DNA of 64,000 bases from a bacterium 336/3 (GCA_001281695.1 LJIE01000001.1:2556586-2620585), one strand, 5' to 3'. Shown: positions 35,644-44,513, numbered from the stretch's first letter. Notes: generated by a model not told the origin, from the letters alone. Program-made: numbers and translations.

Positions 35644-36663
35644 ATGGATACAACGCTTCAAAATTTTATTCAGAATATTCCTAAAGCAGAATTACACTTG
35701 CATATTGAAGGCACTTTTGAGCCAGAACTCATGTTTGCTATTGCTCAAAGAAATAAAGTAGATTTACCTTATAAATCTGTGGAGGAACTCAGAAAAGCAT
35801 ATCAGTTTTCTTGTTTGCAAGATTTTTTGGATATTTATTACACAGGTACAAACGTACTACTCAAGGAAGAAGACTTTTATGATTTGACAATGGCTTATTT
35901 TGAAAAATGCCATGAACAGAATATCCGCCATACTGAAATCATGTTTGACCCACAAAGCCATACAGATAGAGGCGTGAGTTTTGAAACTGTTATCACAGGT
36001 ATCAATAAAGCCCGAAAAGAAGCTCAGAGCAAATATAATATTTCATCTCTTTTAATTATGTCATATTTAAGGCATTTATCAGAAGAATCTGCTTTTGAAA
36101 CACTGAAACAGTCTTTACCTTTTAAAGAGCATATCAAGGCTGTAGGGCTTGATTCTTCTGAAAAAGATAATCCTCCTTCTAAATTTGAAAGAGTTTTTGC
36201 TGCCTCCATTCAAGAAGGTTATATTCCACTTGCTCATGCAGGTGAGGAAGGTTCTGCCGAATATGTGTGGGAAGCATTAAAACTTCTCAAAATTCATCGT
36301 ATTGACCATGGAAATAGATGCTTAGAAGACAAAACACTTTTAGATTACATTATCAAAAACGATATAGCTCTTACAATTTGTCCTTTATCTAATTTGGAAC
36401 TCAAAGTAGTTGAAGATTTAAAACAGCATCCTATCAGAGAAATGCTTGATTTGGGTTTAAAAGTTACTGTAAACTCTGATGACCCTGCTTATTTTGGCGG
36501 ACAACTCACTAAAAATTTTGAAGCCATTGCAGAAAATTTAAACTTAGGAGAATCTGATATTTATGAATTTGTCCGTAACTCATTTCAGTATTCGCTACTA
36601 CCCGAAACAGAAAAACAAAAGCATTTAAAAGAATTAGAAATCTTTTATCAAGCTCATTCATAA
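35644..36663 (+). CDS. Adenine deaminase (adenosine deaminase family, Aah1-type)
   Basis: A 339-aa zinc hydrolase. Metal ligands H18 and H20 are in AELHLHIEG; further signatures are PLAHAGEEG, RIDHGNR and NSDDPAYFGG. The pattern SSEKDNPPSKFERVF, FLDIYYTGTNVLL and FDPQSHTDRG matches the adenine deaminase branch (yeast Aah1 type) more than true adenosine deaminase, so the likely reaction is adenine to hypoxanthine plus ammonia in purine salvage. Adenosine deaminase activity remains possible. Divergent from uvrB. Confidence 0.9.
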   Translation: MDTTLQNFIQNIPKAELHLHIEGTFEPELMFAIAQRNKVDLPYKSVEELRKAYQFSCLQDFLDIYYTGTNVLLKEEDFYDLTMAYFEKCHEQNIRHTEIMFDPQSHTDRGVSFETVITGINKARKEAQSKYNISSLLIMSYLRHLSEESAFETLKQSLPFKEHIKAVGLDSSEKDNPPSKFERVFAASIQEGYIPLAHAGEEGSAEYVWEALKLLKIHRIDHGNRCLEDKTLLDYIIKNDIALTICPLSNLELKVVEDLKQHPIREMLDLGLKVTVNSDDPAYFGGQLTKNFEAIAENLNLGESDIYEFVRNSFQYSLLPETEKQKHLKELEIFYQAHS

Positions 36664-36739
36664 TTTTTCTGTTTCTGATGCAACCTTTTGAGAGAATCTG
36701 CATCTTTTATATAAGTTATGTATCTTAATCATTACTTTT

Positions 36740-38233
36740 ATGAAACTATCAGGTTCTCTCGTTATTTTAATGGTATTTTGTTCGGCATTTAATATTTTAT
36801 TGGGACAAAATTCCAAAGCTCCTTGCAAATGTGAGCAAGATTTTAATTATACTATCAATTATCTTGAGAATCATTATTCTGGCTTTCAGGATAATGTAAT
36901 AGATGCCAATAAAGAACAATATAACAAGCTCAAACAAGATATTTTGGCTGATATTCAGGCTCATCAAACACCTGATATGGTTTGTTTGGCATTTATGAAA
37001 AGATACCTTGCATTTTTTAAGGATAACCATTTACAAATTTGGGGCAGTAGCATAGATGTGGACGAAAACAAACCAGAATCTATTGCTAAATTCAAAGAAA
37101 GTGATGTTTTTAAAAATAGAGAACGCATTCAATATGATTCTATGAGTGTTTATCAGTATTTGTCTAAAAGTCAAGATCCTATTGAGGGTATTTATAAAAC
37201 AAGTGTTTATGAATTTGCTGTTCTAAAAAATCAGAATAGTTTAAGGGATTATTATGCTGTGATGATTAGAAGCACCACTTCTCTTTGGGAAAGAGGACAA
37301 ATAAAATTAGATTTAAAACGGATAAATGGCAATTATTTCCAATCTATTGTGTATATGCGAAATCATAGCATGAACATCCAGAATATTACATCAGAATCTC
37401 CTATTTTTGAAATTTTTGGAGGTGTACAAAAAAATTTCCCAAAACAGGAGTCTAAAGAAATTGTAAAACAAAAATTCAGTGTTGCACCAGAAGGTGAATG
37501 GTTTCAGTTCAAGGCTCTCAATGATAGCACTCATTATGTACATATCAAAACTTTTGATGGAGCTTTGCAAACTAAATTTGATTCTGTTTACAAACAAATC
37601 ATTCCTGTCATTAAAACCAAGCCTTATCTGATCATTGATATTAGAGACAATGGTGGTGGTAGTGATAATAACTGGAAGCCTTTGGCACAATTGGCTTATA
37701 CTACTCCCTACGAATATGATAAGACCTATGTTTTCTGCACTACCGAAACTATTAAACGCTATGAGGAAATACTTGAAAAAATGCAGAAAAATCAAAAAGA
37801 TTATGGTGATGATATGATTAAATGGGCAAAAGAAAGAGTTACTTTGATGAAAAAAGCTCCTCTCAATACATTTGTGCTAGCAGGAAAGTACAAAGGAAAA
37901 AACAAATACCGAAAACAGAAACAAATTGAGCCTACTCCTAAAAAGATTATATTGATGTATAATCGGAATAGTGGTAGTGCAGCCGAAGGGATTATTTTGG
38001 ATGCGATGCATAGTAAAAAAGTAATAACCTTTGGAGAAAATTCAGGTGGATATATCACTTTTGGCAATGTGATGACCATTCCTACGCCTGAATTGAAACT
38101 AAATTTGCAAACAGCTACTCAAAAAACACCCAATAGATTTATTTATGAAAAAACTGGCATCCCTCCACAAGTAAGAGCCAATAATAATGAAGATTGGCTT
38201 GTACAGGCTTTAAATCTGTTGAAAAGCAAATAA
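36740..38233 (+). CDS. S41 family peptidase (C-terminal processing protease-like)
   Basis: A 497-aa exported protein: signal peptide KLSGSLVILMVFCSAFNILLG, then a helical N-terminal domain with paired Cys (APCKCEQDF). The S41 core begins near residue 270: YVHIKTFDGALQTKFDSVYKQII, PYLIIDIRDNGGGSDNN, then IILMYNRNSGSAAEGIIL with the likely nucleophile S413, and ITFGENSGGYITFGN. No PDZ domain is obvious. It would cleave peptides in the periplasm or outside. It may be followed in one transcript by the AlkD-like gene 34 bases further on. Confidence 0.88.
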   Translation: MKLSGSLVILMVFCSAFNILLGQNSKAPCKCEQDFNYTINYLENHYSGFQDNVIDANKEQYNKLKQDILADIQAHQTPDMVCLAFMKRYLAFFKDNHLQIWGSSIDVDENKPESIAKFKESDVFKNRERIQYDSMSVYQYLSKSQDPIEGIYKTSVYEFAVLKNQNSLRDYYAVMIRSTTSLWERGQIKLDLKRINGNYFQSIVYMRNHSMNIQNITSESPIFEIFGGVQKNFPKQESKEIVKQKFSVAPEGEWFQFKALNDSTHYVHIKTFDGALQTKFDSVYKQIIPVIKTKPYLIIDIRDNGGGSDNNWKPLAQLAYTTPYEYDKTYVFCTTETIKRYEEILEKMQKNQKDYGDDMIKWAKERVTLMKKAPLNTFVLAGKYKGKNKYRKQKQIEPTPKKIILMYNRNSGSAAEGIILDAMHSKKVITFGENSGGYITFGNVMTIPTPELKLNLQTATQKTPNRFIYEKTGIPPQVRANNNEDWLVQALNLLKSK

Positions 38234-38267
38234 TTTTTGCATACATTGGGTTATCAAAAAATCAGGT

Positions 38268-39077
38268 ATGACAACTCAAACTAAACGTAAAGGGGCTCGC
38301 TCCATCAAAGATATTCCACAGGATATTCTAAAAAAACTCAATTTGGGAGAAATAGAAACAGCCAATTTGATGGAGTGGCTTGCCATTGATACTTCAGAAC
38401 TGCTGAAAAATCTTTTGAATCAATTAAAAAGGCAAGATTATCTAAAAACAATACTCAGCAATATTGATGCTCTAAAAAAGAAAACGATTAATACTGTCAA
38501 TGAAACGATTGGTTTGAGTTTTTATCAGTTAGCTACTGAAAATAATGATAAAGACTTTTTTAGCCTCTTATCTAAACATACTTCCGATTCGGTTAGGTGT
38601 TGGGCTGCTTATATGATAGGACAGAATTCGACTTTAGAAATTGCTCAAAAACTTTCTCAAATAGCTTTTTTTGCAGCAGATAGTCATTTTGGAGTACGAG
38701 AAGTGAGTTGGCTAGCAACTCGTCCAGATATTGCAAAAAGTTTGGATAAAAGCATTGAAATTTTGTCTAAATGGTCTGTCTCTCAAGATGAAAATATCAG
38801 ACGTTTTGCCAGTGAAGCTACACGCCCCAGAGGTGTCTGGTGCGAGCATATTGAGATTCTCAAGAAAACCCCTGCCCTAGCACTTGATATTTTAGAGCCT
38901 CTTAAATCGGATAAAGCTAAATATGTACAAGACAGTGTAGGCAACTGGCTTAACGATGCCAGCAAAACACAATCTGAATTTGTAAAAGATTTGTGTAAAA
39001 AGTGGGAAAAAGAAAGTTCTACCAAAGAAACAGCCTATATTATCAAAAAAGCTTTAAGAACTCTTCAGAAACAATAA
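38268..39077 (+). CDS. DNA alkylation repair protein (AlkD-like HEAT repeat)
   Basis: A 269-aa all-helical HEAT-repeat protein. The DNA alkylation repair family is suggested by VRCWAAYMIGQ, FAADSHFGVREVSWLATRPDIAK, SVSQDENIRRFASEATRPRGVWCEHI and YVQDSVGNWLNDASKTQSEFV. AlkD glycosylases remove bulky or cationic 3-methyladenine and 7-methylguanine without base flipping. The conserved Trp and Asp/Arg of the DNA-binding concave surface appear present (W and D in RR-ASEATRPRG-W), but catalytic activity is not certain because some relatives only bind DNA. Confidence 0.85.
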   Translation: MTTQTKRKGARSIKDIPQDILKKLNLGEIETANLMEWLAIDTSELLKNLLNQLKRQDYLKTILSNIDALKKKTINTVNETIGLSFYQLATENNDKDFFSLLSKHTSDSVRCWAAYMIGQNSTLEIAQKLSQIAFFAADSHFGVREVSWLATRPDIAKSLDKSIEILSKWSVSQDENIRRFASEATRPRGVWCEHIEILKKTPALALDILEPLKSDKAKYVQDSVGNWLNDASKTQSEFVKDLCKKWEKESSTKETAYIIKKALRTLQKQ

Positions 39078-39110
39078 AAAACACATTTTCACAAAATATT
39101 CAAAATAATA

Positions 39111-39140
39111 TTTGGATTTATATAAAAAATATTATTTTTG
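39111..39140 (+). promoter_or_regulatory. Promoter of the SAM riboswitch transcript
   Basis: TTTG (39111-39114), 18 bases, TATTTTTG (39133-39140), a match to TTTG-N19-TAnnTTTG. Predicted initiation is near 39145, about 20 bases before the P1 stem of the riboswitch. Confidence 0.75.
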
Positions 39141-39164
39141 CACATCGTTCATTTACATCAGATA

Positions 39165-39264
39165 CTTATCCAGAAAGATGGAGGGAATTGACCCTGTGAA
39201 GTCTTGGCAACCATCAGCAATGAAAAGGTGCCAAATTCAACTCGAATATTTCGAGAAAGATAAG
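39165..39264 (+). ncRNA. SAM-I (S-box) riboswitch
   Basis: The S-box core is read directly: P1 CTTATC (39165-39170) with GATAAG (39259-39264), AGAAAGATGGAGGGAATTGACC, GTGAAGTCTTGGCAACC, GAAAAGGTGCCAAATTC, and a P4 hairpin CTCGAA-TAT-TTCGAG (39241-39255). These are the conserved segments that bind S-adenosylmethionine. It has its own promoter and a downstream intrinsic terminator. The segment AGATAAGTTAG (39258-39268), which includes the 3' strand of P1, can pair over 11 bases (two G-T wobbles) with CTAGCTTGTCT (39310-39320) in the terminator, so a transcriptional off switch is likely. The first gene downstream is a chitinase, not a methionine gene. Confidence 0.94.
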
Positions 39265-39298
39265 TTAGAAAATTTGCACTTCATTATTCTTTGATATT

Positions 39299-39336
39299 AA
39301 AATGCTCTTCTAGCTTGTCTGAAGAGCATTTTTGCT
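39299..39336 (+). terminator. Riboswitch-controlled terminator
   Basis: AAAATGCTCTTC (39299-39310), a 10-base loop, GAAGAGCATTTT (39321-39332), then TTGCTTTT. It lies 34 bases after the riboswitch. Its loop is the target of the proposed antiterminator pairing (39258-39268 with 39310-39320). The stretch 39337-39519, up to the chitinase start, shows no ORF or clear element. Confidence 0.9.
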
Positions 39337-39519
39337 TTTCAGTCTTCATAGTCCTATTCTATTTTTTCTATTCGGTGAATAAAATCTTTTGGAATGATAT
39401 TTCATCATTTTAAAACCTATTTTATGATGCTTACGTATTCATTTTTACAGAAAGATTTTGGGTAAAACCACTCTGATTTTCAACACAAACAACGCTTAAA
39501 CAATTAAACTATTAAATTT

Positions 39520-41133
39520 ATGAAATTTTTTCTATTTGTATTACTCGCAACTATTGGTTGTTTATCAGAAAGTTACAGTCAGGAAAATCAAGCTTATCGT
39601 GCCATTGATGACCTTCTGACAAATGCTCAATGGAATGCCATGTTTCCTAGAAGAGCTGGCACTTATGGAACTCATCCACAAGGATATACTTTAGATTTTT
39701 ATTCATTTGCCAATTTTAAACAAGCCATTCAAGAACTTTCTGATTACAGAGTTCACATCCGAAAAAAACCTAATGTATGGGGCGAACTGATTACTATTAC
39801 AAGAGTTTCAACCAATCATACTTATAATTATAGTGATGTGGATATTTCTTGGCACAATAACACTACTCCAGAAGTAATTATCAATATCAATTTTGCAGAT
39901 TTTGTAAATACAGCCTCAGAAATCAATAATAAAAGAGAGTTAGCAGCTTTTTTAGCTAATATTTCTAAAGAAACTACTGGAGGATGGCAACCCATTGGTA
40001 GTGGATTAGATGGAGATTATACACTTTGGGGTTTATATTTTGTACACGAATTGGGTTATACAAGTAGTAATTGTAATAATGCTTATACATCTCCACATTC
40101 TGAATATCCACCCGTTTCTAATAAATGTTATTATGGAAGAGGCCCGATTCAGTTGTCATGGAATTATAATTATGGACAGTTTAGTAAGTTTTTATATGAG
40201 GACAAAACCGTTTTGCTCAATAACCCTGATGCTATTCAACAAGATGGTGTATTAGCTTTTAAGTCAGCTATTTGGTTTTGGATGATGCCTCAATGGCCTA
40301 AGCCCTCTTGTCATCAGGTGATGCATGACAAATGGTTGCCTCAGAATGGAGAGTATGTTACTAACAAAATGTATAAAAAAGGATTCGCCCATACCAATAA
40401 TATCATCAATGGTGGCTTGGAGTGTAGAAATACCTCTGGTGTTGCTTTTACACAAAAAGTTGTTTTGCGTTCTCAACTTTACAAATATTATTTAGGAATT
40501 TTAGGGTTTTCTCCTGCCCAAATTAATAACGAGGATTCAGGAGATTATACTACTCTATGCCACGAAGGAGCCAGCAATGCTATGGAAAATTATAAAAGTG
40601 CCTATGTAATTGCCGATGCCCCTTTAGCTGTCAAATTAGGCAGTTTTAAAGCTCAATTAAAGTCTAAATATGTTGAATTGTTATGGACTCTTTATTCTTC
40701 AGATATCAGTTATATAGAAATTGAAAAATCTGACATGCATTTATCTAATTTTCAAACTATTACTAAAATACATCATCAGCCTGTCCATGAGTATAGTTAC
40801 CACGATTTTCAGGTTAAAGAATGTTATTATCGTCTTAAAATCGTAGAAAATGGTAGCAATATTATTTATTCAAAGCCTATTTATTTTACACCTTATCCCG
40901 AAAAAAATTCCGTAGAAATATATCCAAATCCTGCTTCTGATATTGTTTGGATAAAAGGTTTAGAAGACAATGAAAAAATCAGCATTTATGATATTTGGGG
41001 AAAGACTTTTTATAAAAATATTCCTTATAACGCTCAAATTGGCATTTCTCTTGCTAATTTTCCAAAAGGAACTTATTATTTGCATATACAAACCAAAGAA
41101 AATTATAAAATCCTCAAGTTCATTAAATTGTAG
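39520..41133 (+). CDS. GH19 chitinase-like enzyme with T9SS type A sorting domain
   Basis: A 537-aa exported protein with signal peptide KFFLFVLLATIGCLSESYSQ. The glycoside hydrolase 19 domain covers about residues 120-325: SKETTGGWQP with the acid E151 (the usual HETTGG has Lys in place of His), LYFVHELGY with the second Glu E177, CYYGRGPIQLSWNYNYG, and NIINGGLEC. It should cleave chitin or a related beta-1,4-GlcNAc polymer, possibly peptidoglycan. A beta domain (about 375-450) and a type A sorting domain (VEIYPNPASDIVWI, DIWGKTF, FPKGTYYLHI, LKFIKL) follow, so it should be exported by the T9SS. It lies 184 bases after the SAM riboswitch terminator and is the only gene that could be controlled by it. 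Confidence 0.92.
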   Translation: MKFFLFVLLATIGCLSESYSQENQAYRAIDDLLTNAQWNAMFPRRAGTYGTHPQGYTLDFYSFANFKQAIQELSDYRVHIRKKPNVWGELITITRVSTNHTYNYSDVDISWHNNTTPEVIININFADFVNTASEINNKRELAAFLANISKETTGGWQPIGSGLDGDYTLWGLYFVHELGYTSSNCNNAYTSPHSEYPPVSNKCYYGRGPIQLSWNYNYGQFSKFLYEDKTVLLNNPDAIQQDGVLAFKSAIWFWMMPQWPKPSCHQVMHDKWLPQNGEYVTNKMYKKGFAHTNNIINGGLECRNTSGVAFTQKVVLRSQLYKYYLGILGFSPAQINNEDSGDYTTLCHEGASNAMENYKSAYVIADAPLAVKLGSFKAQLKSKYVELLWTLYSSDISYIEIEKSDMHLSNFQTITKIHHQPVHEYSYHDFQVKECYYRLKIVENGSNIIYSKPIYFTPYPEKNSVEIYPNPASDIVWIKGLEDNEKISIYDIWGKTFYKNIPYNAQIGISLANFPKGTYYLHIQTKENYKILKFIKL

Positions 41134-41141
41134 TTTCAAAT

Positions 41142-41169
41142 AAAGAAAAGGCTTTTTAGCCTTTTCTTT
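41142..41169. terminator. Bidirectional terminator after the chitinase and the kinase genes
   Basis: AAAGAAAAGGCT (41142-41153), TTTT loop, AGCCTTTTCTTT (41158-41169): a 12-bp stem with A/T tracts on both sides. It serves convergent genes on both strands. Confidence 0.85.
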
Positions 41170-41177
41170 TGAATTTT

Positions 41178-42260
41178 TCAATCTTTTTTTATAATTATTA
41201 ATCCTTTTCCTTTCAGTTTACTTGTAGTTTTTTCTTCTTTTGTTTCTTCCTTTTTAGAAAAACTAATTTTTAAACTCCCTTTTGTTTCATCTTCTTCTTT
41301 TTTAGATTCCCAATAGCTTTCTACATACGATTTTCGAGGTTCTTTTTCGAGTTTGGTGAGTTCTTCTTCTTTTTTTAAATCTAAGTTTTTGAGAAAGTCA
41401 AATATTTCTTCAGCATCTGGGCGTTGAGATGCATCATGGTTCATCATGGAACCGATGAGGCGTTTTAGTTTATTGGGCAAGCGTGTATCCACAATTTTCA
41501 ACTCTTTTCCTTCGTTAGTAGCCTGACATGCATACACATATTTTTTAGGAAATTCGGGTAAATCTCCTTGTAAGTAAATACAATACAAAAGTCCTAAAGC
41601 AAAAATATCAGATTTTATAGTAAGGTTTTCAGACTTTTCTTTTCCTTGCACATATCTTGCTAGTTCAGGTGAATAGAAAACCATATCTCCTACTACTTCT
41701 TCTTGCAACTCAGGAGGTTTTGACGAAAAATAACTATTGTCAAAATCTATAAGTTTTGTTGTGTAAAAATTTGTTCTTGTTTGCTTGATAAGCACATTAT
41801 CGGGTTTTAAATCGCCATGTACAATACCTGCTTTGTGCAAAATATTTAAACTATGAGCTATTGTCTTTAAAATCAGGATTTTGTTAGGTAATGGCAAAGA
41901 ATATACTTCATCTGTTGAAAGCGAGGCTACATCAATTTTTTCTGTTACTTTGTAATAAGTACTTCCACATCTGAAGAAATCTAACGTAAATACCAAATTT
42001 CCGCCTACTCCACATTTTTCATTGATTTGCTCCATCAGAGCTTTATGATGTACTTCAAAGCGTTCGCATTCTTTTCTTTTTCGTTCTTTGGAAGCCACGC
42101 TCCCTGGTGAGCCTTCTGTGGGGTATTTAGGAGCAAGAAACTCCTTCATAAAATATACTTTATCGCCTTTTTGGGCAAAAGTCCACTTGCTCAAGCCTCC
42201 ACCTGCTGTGGTAAAATCTTGCAAAATTTTATATCCATTGATGATTTCGCCCTTTAACAT
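41178..42260 (-). CDS. Serine/threonine protein kinase
   Basis: A 360-aa cytoplasmic kinase; the ATG at 42260 (MLKGEIINGYKIL) is chosen because the extra upstream codons are not kinase-like. Residues about 5-290 form the kinase domain: GGGLSKW loop, catalytic Lys K39 (YFMKEF), HGDLKPDN at 148-155 with catalytic D150, DFD in place of DFG (D172), and SPELARYVQGK. The HGD and DFD variants occur in some bacterial kinases of signalling modules, so activity is plausible. The tail after residue 300 is Lys/Glu-rich and disordered. There is no transmembrane segment. Divergent from a small membrane protein gene. Confidence 0.9.
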   Translation of the reverse strand: MLKGEIINGYKILQDFTTAGGGLSKWTFAQKGDKVYFMKEFLAPKYPTEGSPGSVASKERKRKECERFEVHHKALMEQINEKCGVGGNLVFTLDFFRCGSTYYKVTEKIDVASLSTDEVYSLPLPNKILILKTIAHSLNILHKAGIVHGDLKPDNVLIKQTRTNFYTTKLIDFDNSYFSSKPPELQEEVVGDMVFYSPELARYVQGKEKSENLTIKSDIFALGLLYCIYLQGDLPEFPKKYVYACQATNEGKELKIVDTRLPNKLKRLIGSMMNHDASQRPDAEEIFDFLKNLDLKKEEELTKLEKEPRKSYVESYWESKKEEDETKGSLKISFSKKEETKEEKTTSKLKGKGLIIIKKD

Positions 42261-42280
42261 GAGATATTTGGTCAGATAGC

Positions 42281-42310
42281 TTTGGTTATTATAAGAATTT
42301 AATATATTTG
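42281..42310 (+). promoter_or_regulatory. Promoter for the membrane protein at 42341
   Basis: TTTG (42281-42284), 18 bases, TATATTTG (42303-42310), a match to TTTG-N19-TAnnTTTG. Predicted initiation is near 42315, 25 bases before the ATG. Confidence 0.65.
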
Positions 42311-42340
42311 AGATGCACAAATTTACAAAATTTTATACTT

Positions 42341-42808
42341 ATGATACCCAAAAACTTCTTTTCTACACTTAGAATTTTACATTTAGCAATTAGTTTTGGT
42401 ACTTTGGCAATCATTGTCATTTTTTATGTTTTGAGTAAAAATCAACCAGAACCTCTTCTCACTCAAGATAACAAAATGCTTGTGTATATTTTCCCTGTTT
42501 TTGCTATAGTAGTAGGAGCTACTGGTATTTTTCTAAGTAAACAATTTTTAGCTAAAATAAAAGATCAAAAATTATTAGACAAACTAAACCAATATCGAGT
42601 TGCTTATATTGTTCGTTGGGCAATGATTGAAGGAGGTAGTGTCATGTTGGTGATGGGATTTTTTATGAGTAAACAAATTGCATTTTTGGGTTTAGCGAGT
42701 GCTGGATTGGTATTTTTACTTTTGCAAAAAGCGGATATCAATACTTTTCAAAATGATGTTCAATTATCCTCAGAAGAGAAAAAAGAGTTAGAAAGTACTT
42801 TTAGATAG
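42341..42808 (+). CDS. Conserved membrane protein of unknown function
   Basis: A 155-aa protein with four hydrophobic segments (SFGTLAIIVIFYVL; YIFPVFAIVVGATGIFL; IEGGSVMLVMGFFM; AFLGLASAGLVFLLL). The ATG at 42341 is preceded by a good promoter; an in-frame TTG upstream is less likely. The conserved core Y-R-V-A-Y-I-V-R-W-A-x-I-E-G is typical of a short Bacteroidota membrane family with no assigned function. It ends in a Glu/Lys-rich tail. Confidence 0.78.
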   Translation: MIPKNFFSTLRILHLAISFGTLAIIVIFYVLSKNQPEPLLTQDNKMLVYIFPVFAIVVGATGIFLSKQFLAKIKDQKLLDKLNQYRVAYIVRWAMIEGGSVMLVMGFFMSKQIAFLGLASAGLVFLLLQKADINTFQNDVQLSSEEKKELESTFR

Positions 42809-42910
42809 ATTAAGTAGCAATAAATTATAAGTTATGATTTATTTGAGGGCGTACTATAACTAATTTCTTTGATGGAATTATAGAATTGTTTCATTACACA
42901 AGAATCATAA

Positions 42911-42938
42911 AAAAGCCCCGAAAAAAATCGGGGCTTTT
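42911..42938 (-). terminator. Intrinsic terminator of the E2 gene
   Basis: AAAAGCCCCGA (42911-42921) against TCGGGGCTTTT (42928-42938), an 11-bp GC-rich stem. It lies about 6 bases after the minus-strand stop at 42944. Confidence 0.9.
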
Positions 42939-42943
42939 AGTTT

Positions 42944-44287
42944 TTAAAATAAGCTTTTACTTAAATCAAATTCTTCAAGGTAGTCAGCTACACGGCGTAC
43001 AAACATCCCTCCTAATGCTCCATCTACTACTCTGTGGTCGTAAGAATGCGATAGGTACATCATATGTCTTACTCCTATTGTATCTCCAAATGGGGTTTCA
43101 ATAACAGAAGCCTGTTTTCTGATAGCACCCAAAGCCAAAATACCTACTTGTGGTTGCATGATGATGGGTGTACCCAATACATTTCCAAAAGAACCTACAT
43201 TGGAAACGGTGTAAGTTCCACCTACGAGTTCATCTGGTTTCAATTTATTTTCTCTAGCTCTACGAGCAATATCATTGATTTTTTTAGTCAAACCTACTAA
43301 ATTCAATTGGTCTGTATTTTGGATGACAGGCACAATCAAATTGCCACTAGGCAAAGCAACAGCCATTCCAATATTGATATTTTTGCGTTTGATGATTTTA
43401 TCACCATCCACAGAAATATTCATCATGGGGTAGTCTTTGAGAGCTTTGGAAATAGCTTCTATAAACATAGGCATGAAAGTAAGAGCTTCTCCTTCTTTTT
43501 GAAGCATTTCATCTTTTACTTTTCTTCGCCAGTAAACCAAATTAGTTACGTCTGCTTCTACAAATGAAGTAACATGTGGAGCTGTATGCTTCGATTCTAC
43601 CATTCTTTGGGCAATCATCTTACGCATTCTATCCATTTCAATCACTTCATCACCAGCAAATATAGGTACTGGTGTAGATTTTTTCTCAGGCTGAACAACT
43701 TTTACCTCTTGTACTGGTGTTACTTGTATTTCCTCAACTGGTTTTACTTCAATCACAGGTTCAACAGTTTTAGGTTGTTGTATAACTGTTCCCCCTGATT
43801 GCTTAGCTTTTACATAAGCTAATATATCATTTTTAGTAACTCTCCCCTCTTGTCCTGTTCCTGCAATAGTTTCAAGTTCACTCATTGAAATACCTTCTTC
43901 TTTTGCAATATTTAACACCAATGGAGAATAAAAACGACCAGCAATAGGTTCTGAAAGTGTTTTTACTTCTTCGATTTTAGCTTCTATTTTTTGAGCTTCT
44001 TTTACAACTTCTTGTGTTGGTGTAGTTTGTGGTTGGCTTGCTCCTCCTCCTGTATCAATAACAGCTATTGTTTTACCTACTTGTACAACATCACCTTCTT
44101 TTACCAAAACTTCTTTCAATACACCCGCATGCGTAGAAGGTATTTCTGTATCCACTTTATCAGTGGCTACTTCCAAAATAGACTCATCTTGTTCTATTTT
44201 ATCACCAACTTTTTTGAGCCAGTTCAAGATAGTGCCTTCCATGACACTTTCGCCCATTTTGGGCATAACCAATTCTACTAAAGCCAT
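42944..44287 (-). CDS. 2-oxoacid dehydrogenase complex E2 (dihydrolipoyl acyltransferase)
   Basis: A 447-aa enzyme. An N-terminal lipoyl domain (about 1-77) has the lipoylated Lys K44 in ATDKVDTEIP. A linker of Val/Glu/Pro-rich residues leads to the E1/E3-binding domain (about 125-165, SPLVLNIAKEEGISMSELETIAGTG). The catalytic domain follows, with MISVDGDKI, GTYTVSNVGSFG and the active site SYDHRVVDGALGG. It transfers the acyl group from lipoate to CoA. The residues do not settle whether the substrate is pyruvate, 2-oxoglutarate or branched-chain; the family pattern fits branched-chain or general 2-oxoacid enzymes. No E1 or E3 gene is adjacent. Confidence 0.94.
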   Translation of the reverse strand: MALVELVMPKMGESVMEGTILNWLKKVGDKIEQDESILEVATDKVDTEIPSTHAGVLKEVLVKEGDVVQVGKTIAVIDTGGGASQPQTTPTQEVVKEAQKIEAKIEEVKTLSEPIAGRFYSPLVLNIAKEEGISMSELETIAGTGQEGRVTKNDILAYVKAKQSGGTVIQQPKTVEPVIEVKPVEEIQVTPVQEVKVVQPEKKSTPVPIFAGDEVIEMDRMRKMIAQRMVESKHTAPHVTSFVEADVTNLVYWRRKVKDEMLQKEGEALTFMPMFIEAISKALKDYPMMNISVDGDKIIKRKNINIGMAVALPSGNLIVPVIQNTDQLNLVGLTKKINDIARRARENKLKPDELVGGTYTVSNVGSFGNVLGTPIIMQPQVGILALGAIRKQASVIETPFGDTIGVRHMMYLSHSYDHRVVDGALGGMFVRRVADYLEEFDLSKSLF

Positions 44288-44513
44288 ATTATTTAGTTGC
44301 GTTTAAAGATTATTTGGGTGTGTTTTGGTTGCTAAATTACAAATTAAAAGTTACTTGGCAAATTTTACAATGAAATTCCTTTAGATGCAACTTTTATACA
44401 AATTTTACTTCTTAAAACACTTTTATCTTAGTTTATATGATTCCTAATATTATATTTTCTTAAAAATGTTTTTTCAGAATAACATGTTTTGATATAGTGT
44501 TTTTATAATATTT

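Noticed and set aside
44288-44513. Possible small RNA in the 226-base gap before the E2 gene
   Set aside because: AT-rich with no clear stem, terminator or promoter of the phylum type; nothing can be supported.
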